DNA of 64,000 bases from Zoogloeaceae bacterium (GTDB lineage Bacteria; Pseudomonadota; Gammaproteobacteria; Burkholderiales; Rhodocyclaceae): positions 744,001-808,000 of the forward strand of contig JACKLZ010000001.1 in the NCBI GenBank assembly GCA_024235675.1. The letters are read 5' to 3'. The notes below the pieces were generated by a model. It had not been told where the DNA came from. It saw only the letters and a program-made list of their open reading frames with translations, and did not search any database. Positions within the stretch are counted from its first letter, which is position 1. Each line of letters opens with the position of its first letter. A program made the position numbers and the translations under genes. Of the stretch, positions 28,943-38,090 are shown piece after piece.

Positions 28943-31786
28943 TTACAGCGAACGCGCGACTTCGCGCACTTCGAAGATTTCCAGGTGATCACCTTCCTGA
29001 AGATCGTTGAAGTTCTTGAGCGACAGGCCGCACTCAAACGCCGATTTCACTTCCTTCACGTCGTCCTTGAAGCGCTTGAGCGACTCGAGCTCGCCAGTGT
29101 GGATGACCACGTTGTTGCGCAAAAGCCGTACTTTGGAGCCGCGCTTGACGACGCCTTCGAGCACATAACAACCGGCGATGGTGCCGATCTTCGACACGGT
29201 GAAGACCTGACGCACCTCGACCATACCGATGACCTCTTCGCGCTTCTCCGGCGACAACATGCCCGACAGCGCCGACTTCACTTCATCGACCGCATCGTAA
29301 ATGATGTTGTAGTAACGCATATCCACGCCGAAGTTCTCGGCCAGGCGGCGGGCATTGGCATCAGCACGCGTGTTGAAGCCGATAATCACACCACCGGACG
29401 CCTGCGCCAGGTTCACATCGGACTCGGTAATCGCACCGACCGCGCCGTGAATGACCTTGACGCGCACTTCGTCGGTCGACAATTTCTGCAAGGCGTGCAC
29501 CAGCGCTTCTTGCGAACCCTGAACGTCGGCCTTGATGATAAGCGGCAGCGTCTTGACCTCGCCTTCGGACATCTGCTCGAGCATGTTCTCGAGCTTCGAG
29601 GCTTGCTGCTTGGCCAGTTTGACGTCACGGAACTTGCCCTGACGGAACAAGGCGATTTCGCGCGCTTTGCGCTCATCAGCCAACACGATGGCCTCATCGC
29701 CGGCCGCCGGCACATCGGACAGACCAAGAATTTCCACCGGAATCGACGGGCCAGCCGATTCGACCGGCTTGCCGTTTTCATCCAGCAGCGCACGGATACG
29801 CCCGAAGGTCGCACCGACCAACATCACGTCACCCTTGCGCAAGGTACCGGACTGCACCAGCAACGACGCCACGGCGCCACGGCCCTTGTCCAGTCGCGCT
29901 TCAACGATCAGACCCTTGGCGGGCGCCTCGTATTGCGCATTCAATTCGAGCACTTCGGCCTGCAACAAAATCGCTTCGAGCAGATCATCAATACCGACGC
30001 CGGTCTTGGCCGACACCGATACAAACATCACCTCGCCACCGTACTCTTCCGGCATCACGCCTTCTGCAACCAGCTCCTGCTTGACGCGCTCGAGGTTGGC
30101 TTCAGGCTTGTCGATCTTGTTGACCGCAACCACCAGGGGCACGCCAGCGGCCTGCGCGTGGTGGATCGCTTCTTTGGTTTGCGGCATCACGCCGTCGTCG
30201 GCTGCGACCACCAGAACCACGATGTCGGTTGCCTTGGCACCACGCGCACGCATGGCCGTAAAGGCCTCGTGACCCGGGGTATCCAGGAAGGTGATCATGC
30301 CGCGATCGGTTTCAACGTGATAGGCACCGATGTGCTGGGTAATGCCACCGGCTTCGCCAGAGGCCACCTTGGCAACGCGGATCCGGTCGAGCAAGGAGGT
30401 CTTGCCGTGGTCGACGTGGCCCATGACGGTCACGACCGGCGCACGCGGCTCCAGCGGAACATCCTTGTGATCTTCGGACTCTTCCAGGAAGGCATCCGGA
30501 TCATCCAGTTTCGCGGCATGTGCCTTGTGGCCCATTTCCTCGACGATGATCATCGCCGTTTCCTGATCGAGCACCTGGTTGATGGTGACCATCGAACCCA
30601 TCTTCATCAGCGCCTTGATGACCTCGGTCGCCTTGATCGACATCTTGTGCGCGAGATCGGAGACAGAGATTGTCTCGGGCACGTGCACGTCATGGACCAC
30701 CGGATCGACCGGGGCCTTGAAGTTGGTACTGGTCTGCTGCTGATCACGCTGATTGCGGGAATTACGACCGCCGCCAGCGCGCTTGCCGCCACGCCAGTTG
30801 CTGGTGGTGCCCGCCGGCGTGTCGGCACCGCGCGTTTTCAACGTACGGCGCTTGGCGCCCTCGCCGGCATTTGCATCCTTGCGACCGGTTTCGTCTTTCT
30901 GCGGCTTGTGAAGCGTGTGCCCCTCCGCGCCCTTGGCCTTGGCTTTGGCGCCTTCGGCGGCTTCCAGCTTGGCGCGCTCGGCAGCGGCGCGAGCGGCGGC
31001 CTCACGCTCTTCACGTGCCTGGCGGTCAGCCACTTGGCGGGCCAGCAGATCAGAATGCCGGCGAGATTCATTTTCACGCGCCTGGATTTCGGCGGGATCA
31101 AGCAGTTCGGAAATCTGAACGCGACGAACACGGCGCTTGGTGGTCGTAACGGGCGCCGCCTCGGCAGCGGCTTCAGCCGGCTCGGCTTTGCTCGCCTTGC
31201 TCTTGGCTGCGGCGGGCGCTTCGCTCGGCACCTCAGCGGCGGCACTGTCGGCCGGCTCAGCAGGCTTTTCCACTTCAACGGCGGCAGGCGCTTCTTCAAC
31301 GGCAACGACCGGCGCAGGCGCTTCAACCACGGGCTCGACGACTTCGACTTCAGGCTCGGCCGCGACCGGCTCGACGACTTGCGGCGTCTCAATCTCAACC
31401 ATGACGGGCTCGGCACTCACATCGGCGTCAGCTCCGCCTTCTGCATCCGCGTCATTTTCCTTGCGCGCTTCCGCTTCAGCGACGAGCTCATCACGTTTCA
31501 CGAACACGCGCTTTTTACGCACTTCCACTTGAACGGTGCGTGCGCGACCGGTGGAGTCCGTCGCCTTGATCTCGCTGGTCTCCTTGCGGGTCAGCGTGAT
31601 CTTTGATTTGGTCTTGTCTTCGCCATGCGAACGCCGCAGGTAGTCCAGCAGCTTGTTCTTGTCCTGCTCGGTCAGCTGACCATTCGCGTCCGCAATGCTC
31701 ACACCGGCCTTATTCAACTGCTCGAGCAGCAAGGCTGCCGGCATTTTCAGCTCGCCGGCAAACTGTGTAACTGTAATTTGTTCCAT
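28943..31786 (-). CDS. infB: Translation initiation factor IF-2
   Basis: 947 residues. N-terminal IF2_N modules, then a long Ala/Glu/Pro-rich and basic linker (about 100-330), then the GTPase core with G1 GHVDHGKTSLLD, G3 DTPGH, G4 NKID, followed by domains II, III and C2. Brings fMet-tRNA to the 30S P site. It starts 14 nt after the nusA stop. Confidence 0.98.
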   Translation of the reverse strand: MEQITVTQFAGELKMPAALLLEQLNKAGVSIADANGQLTEQDKNKLLDYLRRSHGEDKTKSKITLTRKETSEIKATDSTGRARTVQVEVRKKRVFVKRDELVAEAEARKENDADAEGGADADVSAEPVMVEIETPQVVEPVAAEPEVEVVEPVVEAPAPVVAVEEAPAAVEVEKPAEPADSAAAEVPSEAPAAAKSKASKAEPAEAAAEAAPVTTTKRRVRRVQISELLDPAEIQARENESRRHSDLLARQVADRQAREEREAAARAAAERAKLEAAEGAKAKAKGAEGHTLHKPQKDETGRKDANAGEGAKRRTLKTRGADTPAGTTSNWRGGKRAGGGRNSRNQRDQQQTSTNFKAPVDPVVHDVHVPETISVSDLAHKMSIKATEVIKALMKMGSMVTINQVLDQETAMIIVEEMGHKAHAAKLDDPDAFLEESEDHKDVPLEPRAPVVTVMGHVDHGKTSLLDRIRVAKVASGEAGGITQHIGAYHVETDRGMITFLDTPGHEAFTAMRARGAKATDIVVLVVAADDGVMPQTKEAIHHAQAAGVPLVVAVNKIDKPEANLERVKQELVAEGVMPEEYGGEVMFVSVSAKTGVGIDDLLEAILLQAEVLELNAQYEAPAKGLIVEARLDKGRGAVASLLVQSGTLRKGDVMLVGATFGRIRALLDENGKPVESAGPSIPVEILGLSDVPAAGDEAIVLADERKAREIALFRQGKFRDVKLAKQQASKLENMLEQMSEGEVKTLPLIIKADVQGSQEALVHALQKLSTDEVRVKVIHGAVGAITESDVNLAQASGGVIIGFNTRADANARRLAENFGVDMRYYNIIYDAVDEVKSALSGMLSPEKREEVIGMVEVRQVFTVSKIGTIAGCYVLEGVVKRGSKVRLLRNNVVIHTGELESLKRFKDDVKEVKSAFECGLSLKNFNDLQEGDHLEIFEVREVARSL

Positions 31787-31800
31787 CTTCCCCCCTTGCC

Positions 31801-33273
31801 TTACTCGAACCAGTGCGCGCGCGCGACGGTAATCAGCGCAACAGCACGGGACTCATCGATCCCGGTCATCTCCACCAGTTCGTCGGTCGCCAGATCCGCA
31901 AGTTCATCGCGGGTCCGCACCTCATGGCTTGCCAGAGTCGCCGCCAGATCCTTGTCCATGCCGTCCAGGCCGATCAAGTCTTCGGAAACGGTTTCCAGCT
32001 TCTCTTCGGTCACAATCGCTTCGGTCAGCAACACGTTTCGCGCACGGTTGCGCAATTCGTTGACCGTATCTTCGTCGAACGCTTCGATTTCAAGCATTTC
32101 GGACAGCGGCACGTAGGCGATCTCTTCCAAGGAAGTAAAGCCCTCGTCGATCAGAATGTCAGCCACTTCTTCATCAACGTCGAGCCGCTCCATGAACAAG
32201 GATCGCAGGCCACCGCGCTCGACATCCGCGCGCTGAGCCGATTCTTCCTCGCTCATCAGATTGATCGACCAGCCCGTCAGTTCCGAGGCCAGTTTGACGT
32301 TCTGGCCACTGCGCCCGATGGCGATCGCCAGATTGTTTTCGTCAACCACCACATCCATGGCGTGGGTTTCTTCGTCAACGACGATGGAACTCACTTCGGC
32401 GGGCTGCAGCGCGGCAATCACGAACTGGGCCGGATCCGGCGACCAGACGATGATGTCGATCTGTTCGCCGCCGATTTCGTTGCGCACTGCCGTCACACGC
32501 GAACCGCGCAAACCCACGCAGGTGCCGATCGGGTCGATCCGCTGATCATGAGCCTGCACCGCAATTTTCGCGCGCAGACCAGGGTCACGCGCGCAGGCCT
32601 TGGTTTCCAGCAAGCCGTCTTCGATCTCGGGCACTTCGAGTTCGAACAGCTTCATCAGGAATTCCGGCGCCGTACGCGACAGAATCAGTTGCGGCCCGCG
32701 GGCATTGCGATCGATGCGCAGCAAGTAAGCCTTGACGCGATCGCCGATGCGCAGATTTTCCTTCTGGATCATCTGATCGCGCGGCAGCAAGGCTTCCAGC
32801 CGACCGACCTCAATGATCGCGTTGCCGCGCTCCATGCGCTTGATGGTGCCGCTTACCAAGAATTCCTTGCGCTCAAGGAAGTCATTGAGCACTTGCTCAC
32901 GCTCGGCATCACGGATCTTCTGCAGGATGACCTGCTTGGCCGCCTGCGCGCCGATCCGGCCGAAGTCGATCGGCTCGAGCGGCTCTTCGATGAATTCGCC
33001 GACTTCGATGTCGGACACTTCTTCACGCGCATCGATCAGACCCATCTGGGCCTCATCGTTTTCTACCTCAGCATCGGGCAGCACCTCCCAGCGACGGAAG
33101 GACTCGTAATCGCCCGTCTCACGGTCGATCGTCACGCGCACATCGGCATCATCGTGAATGCGTTTCTTGGTGGCAGAGGCGAGCGCCAACTCCAGCGCAG
33201 CGAACACGATGTCCTTCGAAACATTCTTTTCACGCGCCAGTGCGTCGACAAGCAGCAGAATTTCGCGGCTCAT
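31801..33273 (-). CDS. nusA: Transcription termination/antitermination factor NusA
   Basis: 490 residues with N-terminal RNAP-binding domain, S1, KH1/KH2 (RDPGLRAKIAVQ, AIGRSGQNVKLAS) and two C-terminal acidic repeats typical of proteobacteria (ESLDVDEEVADILIDEG and DGMDKDLAATL-like segments). Cotranscribed with rimP and infB; NusA controls this operon in E. coli, which may matter for the leader hairpins upstream of rimP. Confidence 0.98.
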   Translation of the reverse strand: MSREILLLVDALAREKNVSKDIVFAALELALASATKKRIHDDADVRVTIDRETGDYESFRRWEVLPDAEVENDEAQMGLIDAREEVSDIEVGEFIEEPLEPIDFGRIGAQAAKQVILQKIRDAEREQVLNDFLERKEFLVSGTIKRMERGNAIIEVGRLEALLPRDQMIQKENLRIGDRVKAYLLRIDRNARGPQLILSRTAPEFLMKLFELEVPEIEDGLLETKACARDPGLRAKIAVQAHDQRIDPIGTCVGLRGSRVTAVRNEIGGEQIDIIVWSPDPAQFVIAALQPAEVSSIVVDEETHAMDVVVDENNLAIAIGRSGQNVKLASELTGWSINLMSEEESAQRADVERGGLRSLFMERLDVDEEVADILIDEGFTSLEEIAYVPLSEMLEIEAFDEDTVNELRNRARNVLLTEAIVTEEKLETVSEDLIGLDGMDKDLAATLASHEVRTRDELADLATDELVEMTGIDESRAVALITVARAHWFE

Positions 33274-33297
33274 GTAATCAAACCTCCAGACCGAAGC

Positions 33298-33732
33298 TCA
33301 AAATTGGGGCACCAGACGTGCTTTCTCGACTTCCTCGAGCGGGATTTCCAGCACGCCGGCATCTTGCGCCAGCAACACCTTCCCGTCGGCAAAGCCTTTC
33401 AGCACACCTGAAAAATTTCGTTGATTCCCGTTGTTCAATGGCAGATGCGTGCGCAACTGGATGGTCTCGCCGGCAAAACGCTCAAAATCGGCCGCTTTCT
33501 TGAGCGGGCGATCCAGGCCGGGTGAAGACACTTCCAGACGGTCGTAGTCGATATTCTCGACTTCAAAGACCCGGGTAAGCTGATTGCTGACGGTGGCGCA
33601 ATCGTCCACCGTAATGCCTCTCGGCACATCGATGAGTACGCGCAGCAGCCGGGCACGAGGCGACATTTCAACGTCAACCAACTCATACCCCAACCCAGTT
33701 ACCACCTGCTCAACAAAGCCTGCCAGATCCAT
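33298..33732 (-). CDS. rimP: Ribosome maturation factor RimP
   Basis: 144 residues with LGYELVDVEMSPRARLLRVLID, SSPGLDRPLKK and the C-terminal SH3-like barrel. A late 30S maturation factor. The ATG at 33732 is preferred over an in-frame TTG at 33744. First gene of the nusA operon. Its start lies only 16 nt after a terminator-like hairpin. Confidence 0.95.
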   Translation of the reverse strand: MDLAGFVEQVVTGLGYELVDVEMSPRARLLRVLIDVPRGITVDDCATVSNQLTRVFEVENIDYDRLEVSSPGLDRPLKKAADFERFAGETIQLRTHLPLNNGNQRNFSGVLKGFADGKVLLAQDAGVLEIPLEEVEKARLVPQF

Positions 33733-33748
33733 TTTCGCGCCCAAAAAT

Positions 33749-33770
33749 AAAAAAATGGGCTTACGCCCAT
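33749..33770 (-). terminator. Terminator-like hairpin in the rimP-nusA leader
   Basis: Minus-strand stem ATGGGC / GCCCAT with a GTAA loop followed by a run of T, lying downstream of the rimP promoter and just before the start codon. It may end rluB transcripts, act as an attenuator of the nusA operon, or both. Confidence 0.65.
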
Positions 33771-33796
33771 CCCCATCGTTTCAACTGGAAATCGGT

Positions 33797-33823
33797 GTTT
33801 TGGTGACGTCGAGCCACCAAAAC
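33797..33823 (-). promoter_or_regulatory. 5' hairpin at the start of the rimP-nusA transcript
   Basis: Perfect 9-bp inverted repeat GTTTTGGTG / CACCAAAAC with a 9-nt loop. Its first base is near the expected transcription start (about 7 nt after the -10), so the mRNA would begin in a stem. Confidence 0.6.
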
Positions 33824-33829
33824 TCTCCG

Positions 33830-33858
33830 ATTATAACCACTTACAGGACCTCAGGCAA
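33830..33858 (-). promoter_or_regulatory. Promoter of rimP-nusA-infB
   Basis: -35 TTGCCT (33853-33858), 17-nt spacer, perfect -10 TATAAT (33830-33835), placed directly after the rluB stop codon. Confidence 0.8.
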
Positions 33859-33860
33859 TT

Positions 33861-35492
33861 TCAGCGTCGCGAACGGCGCCCTTTGCTCGGCACCGCCTTG
33901 GGCGCCTCGATCCCGGCCAACTGACACACCAGCGCCTCTTCCAGATTTTCGACCTGACCCCGCTTCAAACGCGAGGGCATCAGCACCGGGCCATATCGCA
34001 CACGCATCAGGCGACTCACGGTCAAATGCAGCGCTTCGAACATACGGCGCACTTCGCGGTTCCGCCCTTCGGACAAGACCACGTGATACCAGTGATTTGA
34101 GCCTTCGCCGCCACGATCGACCACGCTGGTAAAGCGCGCAGTGCCGTCGCCCAGTTCGATGCCCTCCTTGAGCAGTGCGATCTGCTCATCGGTCAGCGAG
34201 CCGAGAAGCCGCACAGCGTACTCACGCTCCATCTCGTAACGCGGATGCATCAGGCGGTTGGCCAAGGCGCCATCATCGGTAAACAGCAGCAAGCCCGAGG
34301 TATTGAAATCCAGACGACCCACCGCGACCCATCGGCCGTGACGCAGCTTCGGCAACTGCTCGAACACCGTCGTCCGCCCTTCCGGGTCATCGCGCGAGAC
34401 GATCTCCCCTTCCGGCTTGTGATACATCAGGACGCGGGGCACCTTGGACTCGAAGCGCAGCTGCACCAGCTTGCCATTCACCCGAATACGATCCGCCGGC
34501 GTCACTTTCTGGCCAATCGCAGCAGGCTCCTCGTTAACCGAGATCCGTCCCGCAATGATCATCTCTTCAATCTCGCGGCGCGACGCCACACCAATCGAAG
34601 CCAGGGCCTTATTCAGTCGCTCGGGCACGGCAAACTGCTCCGGCACACGGCGCCCGCCCTGACCTTTCGCGCTCTGCCCGCCCCGACCGGCCGCAGTGCG
34701 CGGCTTGCCTTGATGGCTTGCCCCGGCTACGTTCCCGTTGGCTTCACCCTGCGGGCCTGACCGGTGCTGACCACCGCTGCCACCGCGACCGCCACCGGCG
34801 CCTGACGGCCGCTGACGCGGACCGCCGCGCGGCGCGACATTGCCGTTCACCTCGGCGCCATCACCCCCCATCGATGCGCCGCCGGAGCGCTGACGCCCCC
34901 GACCACCACCGCCGGCACTCTGGCGTTGATTGCCACGTTGTTCTCGGTTGCCGTCGACTTCCCGGCCTTCAGCATTGCCCTGTCCCTTATCTCCACGCGG
35001 CCCGCGACCACCGCCGGAACGATTGCGAGAATTGCCTCGCGGCGGCCGGTTGCCGTCGGCTTCGGGTCGATCGCCACCGCCCTGAGAGCCTTGCTGCCCC
35101 TCGCCGGCATTGCCTGCGCTCTTGTCGCCACGCGGGCCACGCCCGCCGCCGGAACGGTTGCGCGACTTGCCGCGCGGCGGCCGGTTGCCATCGGCTTCGG
35201 GCCGATCGCCACCGCCCTGCGGGGCTTGCTGACCGTCGCCGGCATTGCCTGCACTCTTGTCACCACGCGGACCACGCCCGCCGCCGGAACGATTGCGCGA
35301 CTTGCCACGCGGCGGCCGGTTGCCATCGGCTTCTGGTCGATCGCCGCCGCCCTGCGGGGCTTGCTGCCCCTCTCCGGCTGCCCGCGCTTCACCACGAGGC
35401 CGCCTGCGGCGCCCTTCTTTCGGCGCGCCGCCAGTGCTGTTCGAGTCGTTAGCCTGCGCCGGGCGCGGGTTGGGTTTCTGGGAGTTCGACAA
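33861..35492 (-). CDS. rluB: 23S rRNA pseudouridine synthase RluB/RsuA family with repeat-bearing N-terminus
   Basis: 543 residues, about twice the catalytic size. Residues 1-280 are Gly/Arg/Asn-rich and disordered, with three 45-residue repeats at 40-174. The rest has an S4 domain (ERLNKALASIGVASRREIEEM) and the catalytic GRLDFNTSGLLLF, placing it in the RluB/E branch that modifies 23S rRNA near the peptidyl-transferase centre. It overlaps scpB by 44 nt, the usual scpA-scpB-rluB order. Confidence 0.93.
   Translation of the reverse strand: MSNSQKPNPRPAQANDSNSTGGAPKEGRRRRPRGEARAAGEGQQAPQGGGDRPEADGNRPPRGKSRNRSGGGRGPRGDKSAGNAGDGQQAPQGGGDRPEADGNRPPRGKSRNRSGGGRGPRGDKSAGNAGEGQQGSQGGGDRPEADGNRPPRGNSRNRSGGGRGPRGDKGQGNAEGREVDGNREQRGNQRQSAGGGGRGRQRSGGASMGGDGAEVNGNVAPRGGPRQRPSGAGGGRGGSGGQHRSGPQGEANGNVAGASHQGKPRTAAGRGGQSAKGQGGRRVPEQFAVPERLNKALASIGVASRREIEEMIIAGRISVNEEPAAIGQKVTPADRIRVNGKLVQLRFESKVPRVLMYHKPEGEIVSRDDPEGRTTVFEQLPKLRHGRWVAVGRLDFNTSGLLLFTDDGALANRLMHPRYEMEREYAVRLLGSLTDEQIALLKEGIELGDGTARFTSVVDRGGEGSNHWYHVVLSEGRNREVRRMFEALHLTVSRLMRVRYGPVLMPSRLKRGQVENLEEALVCQLAGIEAPKAVPSKGRRSRR
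34971..35375 (-). repeat. Three tandem 135-bp coding repeats within rluB
   Basis: Three nearly identical 45-codon units begin with G(E/D)GQQ and contain GGGDRPEADGNRPPRG, SRNRSGGGRGPRGDK and a GNA end. Units 1 and 2 differ by almost nothing; unit 3 has several substitutions (GS for AP, N for K, GQ for SA). The unit keeps frame, so copy number could change without breaking the gene. Confidence 0.9.
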
Positions 35493-36030
35493 GATCCATC
35501 ATCCTTTCAATTTCAGTCAACGGAGGCAACTCCGTCAGGCTTCGCAGCCCAAGCTCGTCGAGAAATCGACGGGTCGTGGCCAGTAGCGCGGGCCGCCCGG
35601 GGGTATCCCGATAGCCCACCGCGTCAATCCAGCCACGCGATTCAAGCGTCTTGATCACATTGGTTGATACTGCAACGCCGCGAATATCTTCGATATCACC
35701 GCGAGTCACTGGCTGCCGGTAGGCAATGATGGCCAGCGTCTCGAGCACTGCGCGAGAGTACTTCGGCGGCTTTTCATCTTTCAGCCGATCCAGGAACACC
35801 TGAAACTCCGGCCGGGTTTGAAACCGCCAGCCCGAGGCAACCTGCACCAATTCAACGCCGCGCCCCTGCCACTGCTCACGCAGGGCCTCGAGCAAACGGC
35901 GCACCGTATCGGCCCCAGGATCGTCGGCAAACAACTGCCGCAGGGCCGAGACCGTCCTCGGTTCGCTCGCGGCCAGCAAAGCGGCTTCGAGAATCCGGGT
36001 GTATTCCTCAGGCGTGCTCGGTTCCTGCAT
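35449..36030 (-). CDS. scpB: Segregation and condensation protein B
   Basis: 193 residues of two winged-helix domains: ILEAALLAASEPRTVSALRQLF and YSRAVLETLAIIAYRQPVTRGDIEDIRGV. Partner of SMC/ScpA or MksB-type condensin in chromosome segregation. Its start lies within scpA (23-nt overlap) and its end within rluB. Confidence 0.96.
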   Translation of the reverse strand: MQEPSTPEEYTRILEAALLAASEPRTVSALRQLFADDPGADTVRRLLEALREQWQGRGVELVQVASGWRFQTRPEFQVFLDRLKDEKPPKYSRAVLETLAIIAYRQPVTRGDIEDIRGVAVSTNVIKTLESRGWIDAVGYRDTPGRPALLATTRRFLDELGLRSLTELPPLTEIERMMDLVELPETQPAPGAG

Positions 36031-36862
36031 CGTTCAGCTTTACGTATATCGGCGAAAACCCGGCAGTTTGCGTGATCTGAACCAGCCTTTCCTTGACCAA
36101 TTCGAGCACTGCCAAAAAGCTCACCACCAGATGCGCAGCGCCCTTGGTCGGATCAAACAAGGTATCGAAGACCACAAACTCACCACCGTGCAGGCAACGC
36201 AGGATGCGGCTCATGTGCTCTCGCACCGACAAGCTTTCCTTGCGAATGTGGTGATGCTGGGTCAGTTTTGCTTGGCGCGCGATCCGCAGCCAGGCCAGTT
36301 GCAAGTCGTGCAAGCCAACGTCCGGCAAGCGTTCGACGACTTTCTCCGCGACAAAAATGCCGACCCATTCAATATCCCGGCCGACCCGCGGCGTGGCGTC
36401 CAATTTCAAGGCCGCCAGCTTCATTTGTTCGTAGTCTAGCAGTCGCCGCACCAATTCTGCACGCGGATCGTCTTCTTCTTCGACCATTCGTGGTGGTTTT
36501 GGCAACAACATCCGCGATTTGATCTCGAGCAGCATCGCGGCAATCAGCAAATAATCCGCGGCCAACTCCAGATTGTGCCGACGCATCGCCTCGACGTAGG
36601 TCAGATACTGAGCGGTCAGCGGCGCCATCGGAATGTCGAGGACATCGATGTTCGCCTTGCGGATCAGGTAGAGCAGCAGATCAAGCGGGCCCTCGAAGGC
36701 ATCGAGAAACACCTCGAGCGCCTCCGGCGGAATATACAGATCGGCCGGCAGTTTGAGCATCGGCTCGCCATACAGGCGAGCGACGGCGGCTTGCTGCGCC
36801 GGCGTATCAGCCGGCGACAGCGGGAGCTCAGCCGTTTCTGCGGGGGACGCCGAATCAATCAT
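36008..36862 (-). CDS. scpA: Segregation and condensation protein A
   Basis: 284 residues; kleisin subunit. The signature FEGPLDLLLYLIRKANIDVLDIPMAPLTAQYLTY is clear near residues 54-90, and a winged-helix end binds the SMC head. It begins 17 nt after the trpS stop. The first 30 residues are an Ala/Pro-rich extension, so a later start is possible. Confidence 0.95.
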   Translation of the reverse strand: MIDSASPAETAELPLSPADTPAQQAAVARLYGEPMLKLPADLYIPPEALEVFLDAFEGPLDLLLYLIRKANIDVLDIPMAPLTAQYLTYVEAMRRHNLELAADYLLIAAMLLEIKSRMLLPKPPRMVEEEDDPRAELVRRLLDYEQMKLAALKLDATPRVGRDIEWVGIFVAEKVVERLPDVGLHDLQLAWLRIARQAKLTQHHHIRKESLSVREHMSRILRCLHGGEFVVFDTLFDPTKGAAHLVVSFLAVLELVKERLVQITQTAGFSPIYVKLNDAGTEHA

Positions 36863-36879
36863 CGGGCCAACCCACCACC

Positions 36880-38082
36880 TTAGCTATAGCCCAGGCCCAT
36901 CGCGTCACGAACATCGCGCATGGTTTCCTGCGCCAGTTTGCGCGCACGCTCATTGCCGTCGGCGACTATATTGCGCACCAGCGACGGGTCGTCGAGGTAG
37001 GGCTGGGCACGTTCGCGCATTACGTCCTGCTCTTTCTGGATCGCTTCGAGCAACGGCTGCTTGCACTCAAGACAACCAATACCCGCACTCGTACAGCCCT
37101 GCCACACCCAATCATGGGTGCTCTTGTCGGTATAGATCTTGTGGAACTGCCACACCGGGCATTTGTCCGGATTGCCCGGATCATTGCGCCGTGCCCGTGC
37201 CGGGTCGGTCTGCATGGTGCGGACTTTCTTTGCCACCGACTCGGAATCCTCACGCAGGAAGATGGTGTTTCCGTAGGACTTGGACATTTTCTGCCCGTCC
37301 ATCCCCGGCATGCGCGCCGCCTCGGTGAGCATGGCGTCCGGCTCGGCGAGAATCATCTTGCCACCGCCGTCGAGAAAGCCGTACAAGCGCTCGCGGTCAC
37401 CGTGACTCAAGCTTTGCGCGTCATCAATCAAGGCCTCGGCCTGCTCCTGGGCTGCGCCGTCGCCTTCTTGCAAGAAGCGGGTACGCAGGTCTTCGTAGAG
37501 CTTGGCTCGCTTGCGGCCGAGCTTCTTGATGGCTTCGCGGGCCTTGTCTTCAAAACCCGGCTCTCGGCCATACAGGTGGTTGAAGCGTCGGGCGATCTCG
37601 CGAGTCAGCTCAACGTGAGGCACTTGATCCTCGCCCACGGGCACCTTGTCGGCACGGTAGATCAGGATGTCGGCCGACTGCAGCAAGGGGTAACCGAGGA
37701 AACCGTAGGTAGACAAGTCCTTGTCAGACAGCTTTTCCTGCTGGTCTTTATAGGTCGGCACACGCTCAAGCCAGCCCAGCGGGCACATCATCGACAGGAG
37801 CAAGTGCAGCTCGGCATGCTCAGGCACGCGCGACTGGATGAAGATGGTGGCCTGGGTCGGATCAACACCGGCGGCCAGCCAGTCGATCACCATGTCCCAC
37901 ACGCTCTCTTCGATGATCAGGGGGCTGTCGTAGTTGGTGGTCAGGGCGTGCCAGTCGGCCACGAAAAACAGGCAGGGGTATTCCGCCTGCAGTTTGACCC
38001 AGTTCTTGAGCACACCATGGTAGTGACCAAGATGAAGCCGGCCGGTGGGCCGCATACCTGAAAGAACGCGCTCTGCGTACAT
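36880..38082 (-). CDS. trpS: Tryptophanyl-tRNA synthetase
   Basis: 400 residues, class I. HIGH-type motif is HLGH (residues 17-20) and KMSKS is present as KMSKSYGNT. It is of the longer betaproteobacterial type with a Cys-containing insert (GCTSAGIGCLECK) near the C-terminal third that may bind metal or nucleotide. It lies 8 nt after the M50 protease gene. Confidence 0.97.
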   Translation of the reverse strand: MYAERVLSGMRPTGRLHLGHYHGVLKNWVKLQAEYPCLFFVADWHALTTNYDSPLIIEESVWDMVIDWLAAGVDPTQATIFIQSRVPEHAELHLLLSMMCPLGWLERVPTYKDQQEKLSDKDLSTYGFLGYPLLQSADILIYRADKVPVGEDQVPHVELTREIARRFNHLYGREPGFEDKAREAIKKLGRKRAKLYEDLRTRFLQEGDGAAQEQAEALIDDAQSLSHGDRERLYGFLDGGGKMILAEPDAMLTEAARMPGMDGQKMSKSYGNTIFLREDSESVAKKVRTMQTDPARARRNDPGNPDKCPVWQFHKIYTDKSTHDWVWQGCTSAGIGCLECKQPLLEAIQKEQDVMRERAQPYLDDPSLVRNIVADGNERARKLAQETMRDVRDAMGLGYS

Positions 38083-38090
38083 GTGAGAAC

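Noticed and set aside
28985..31606. 873-codon plus-strand frame opposite infB
   Set aside because: Mirror of high-GC infB codon bias; no family likeness.
34971..35375. Direct repeats considered as a CRISPR array
   Set aside because: Repeats are 135 bp, contiguous without spacers, and in frame within rluB.
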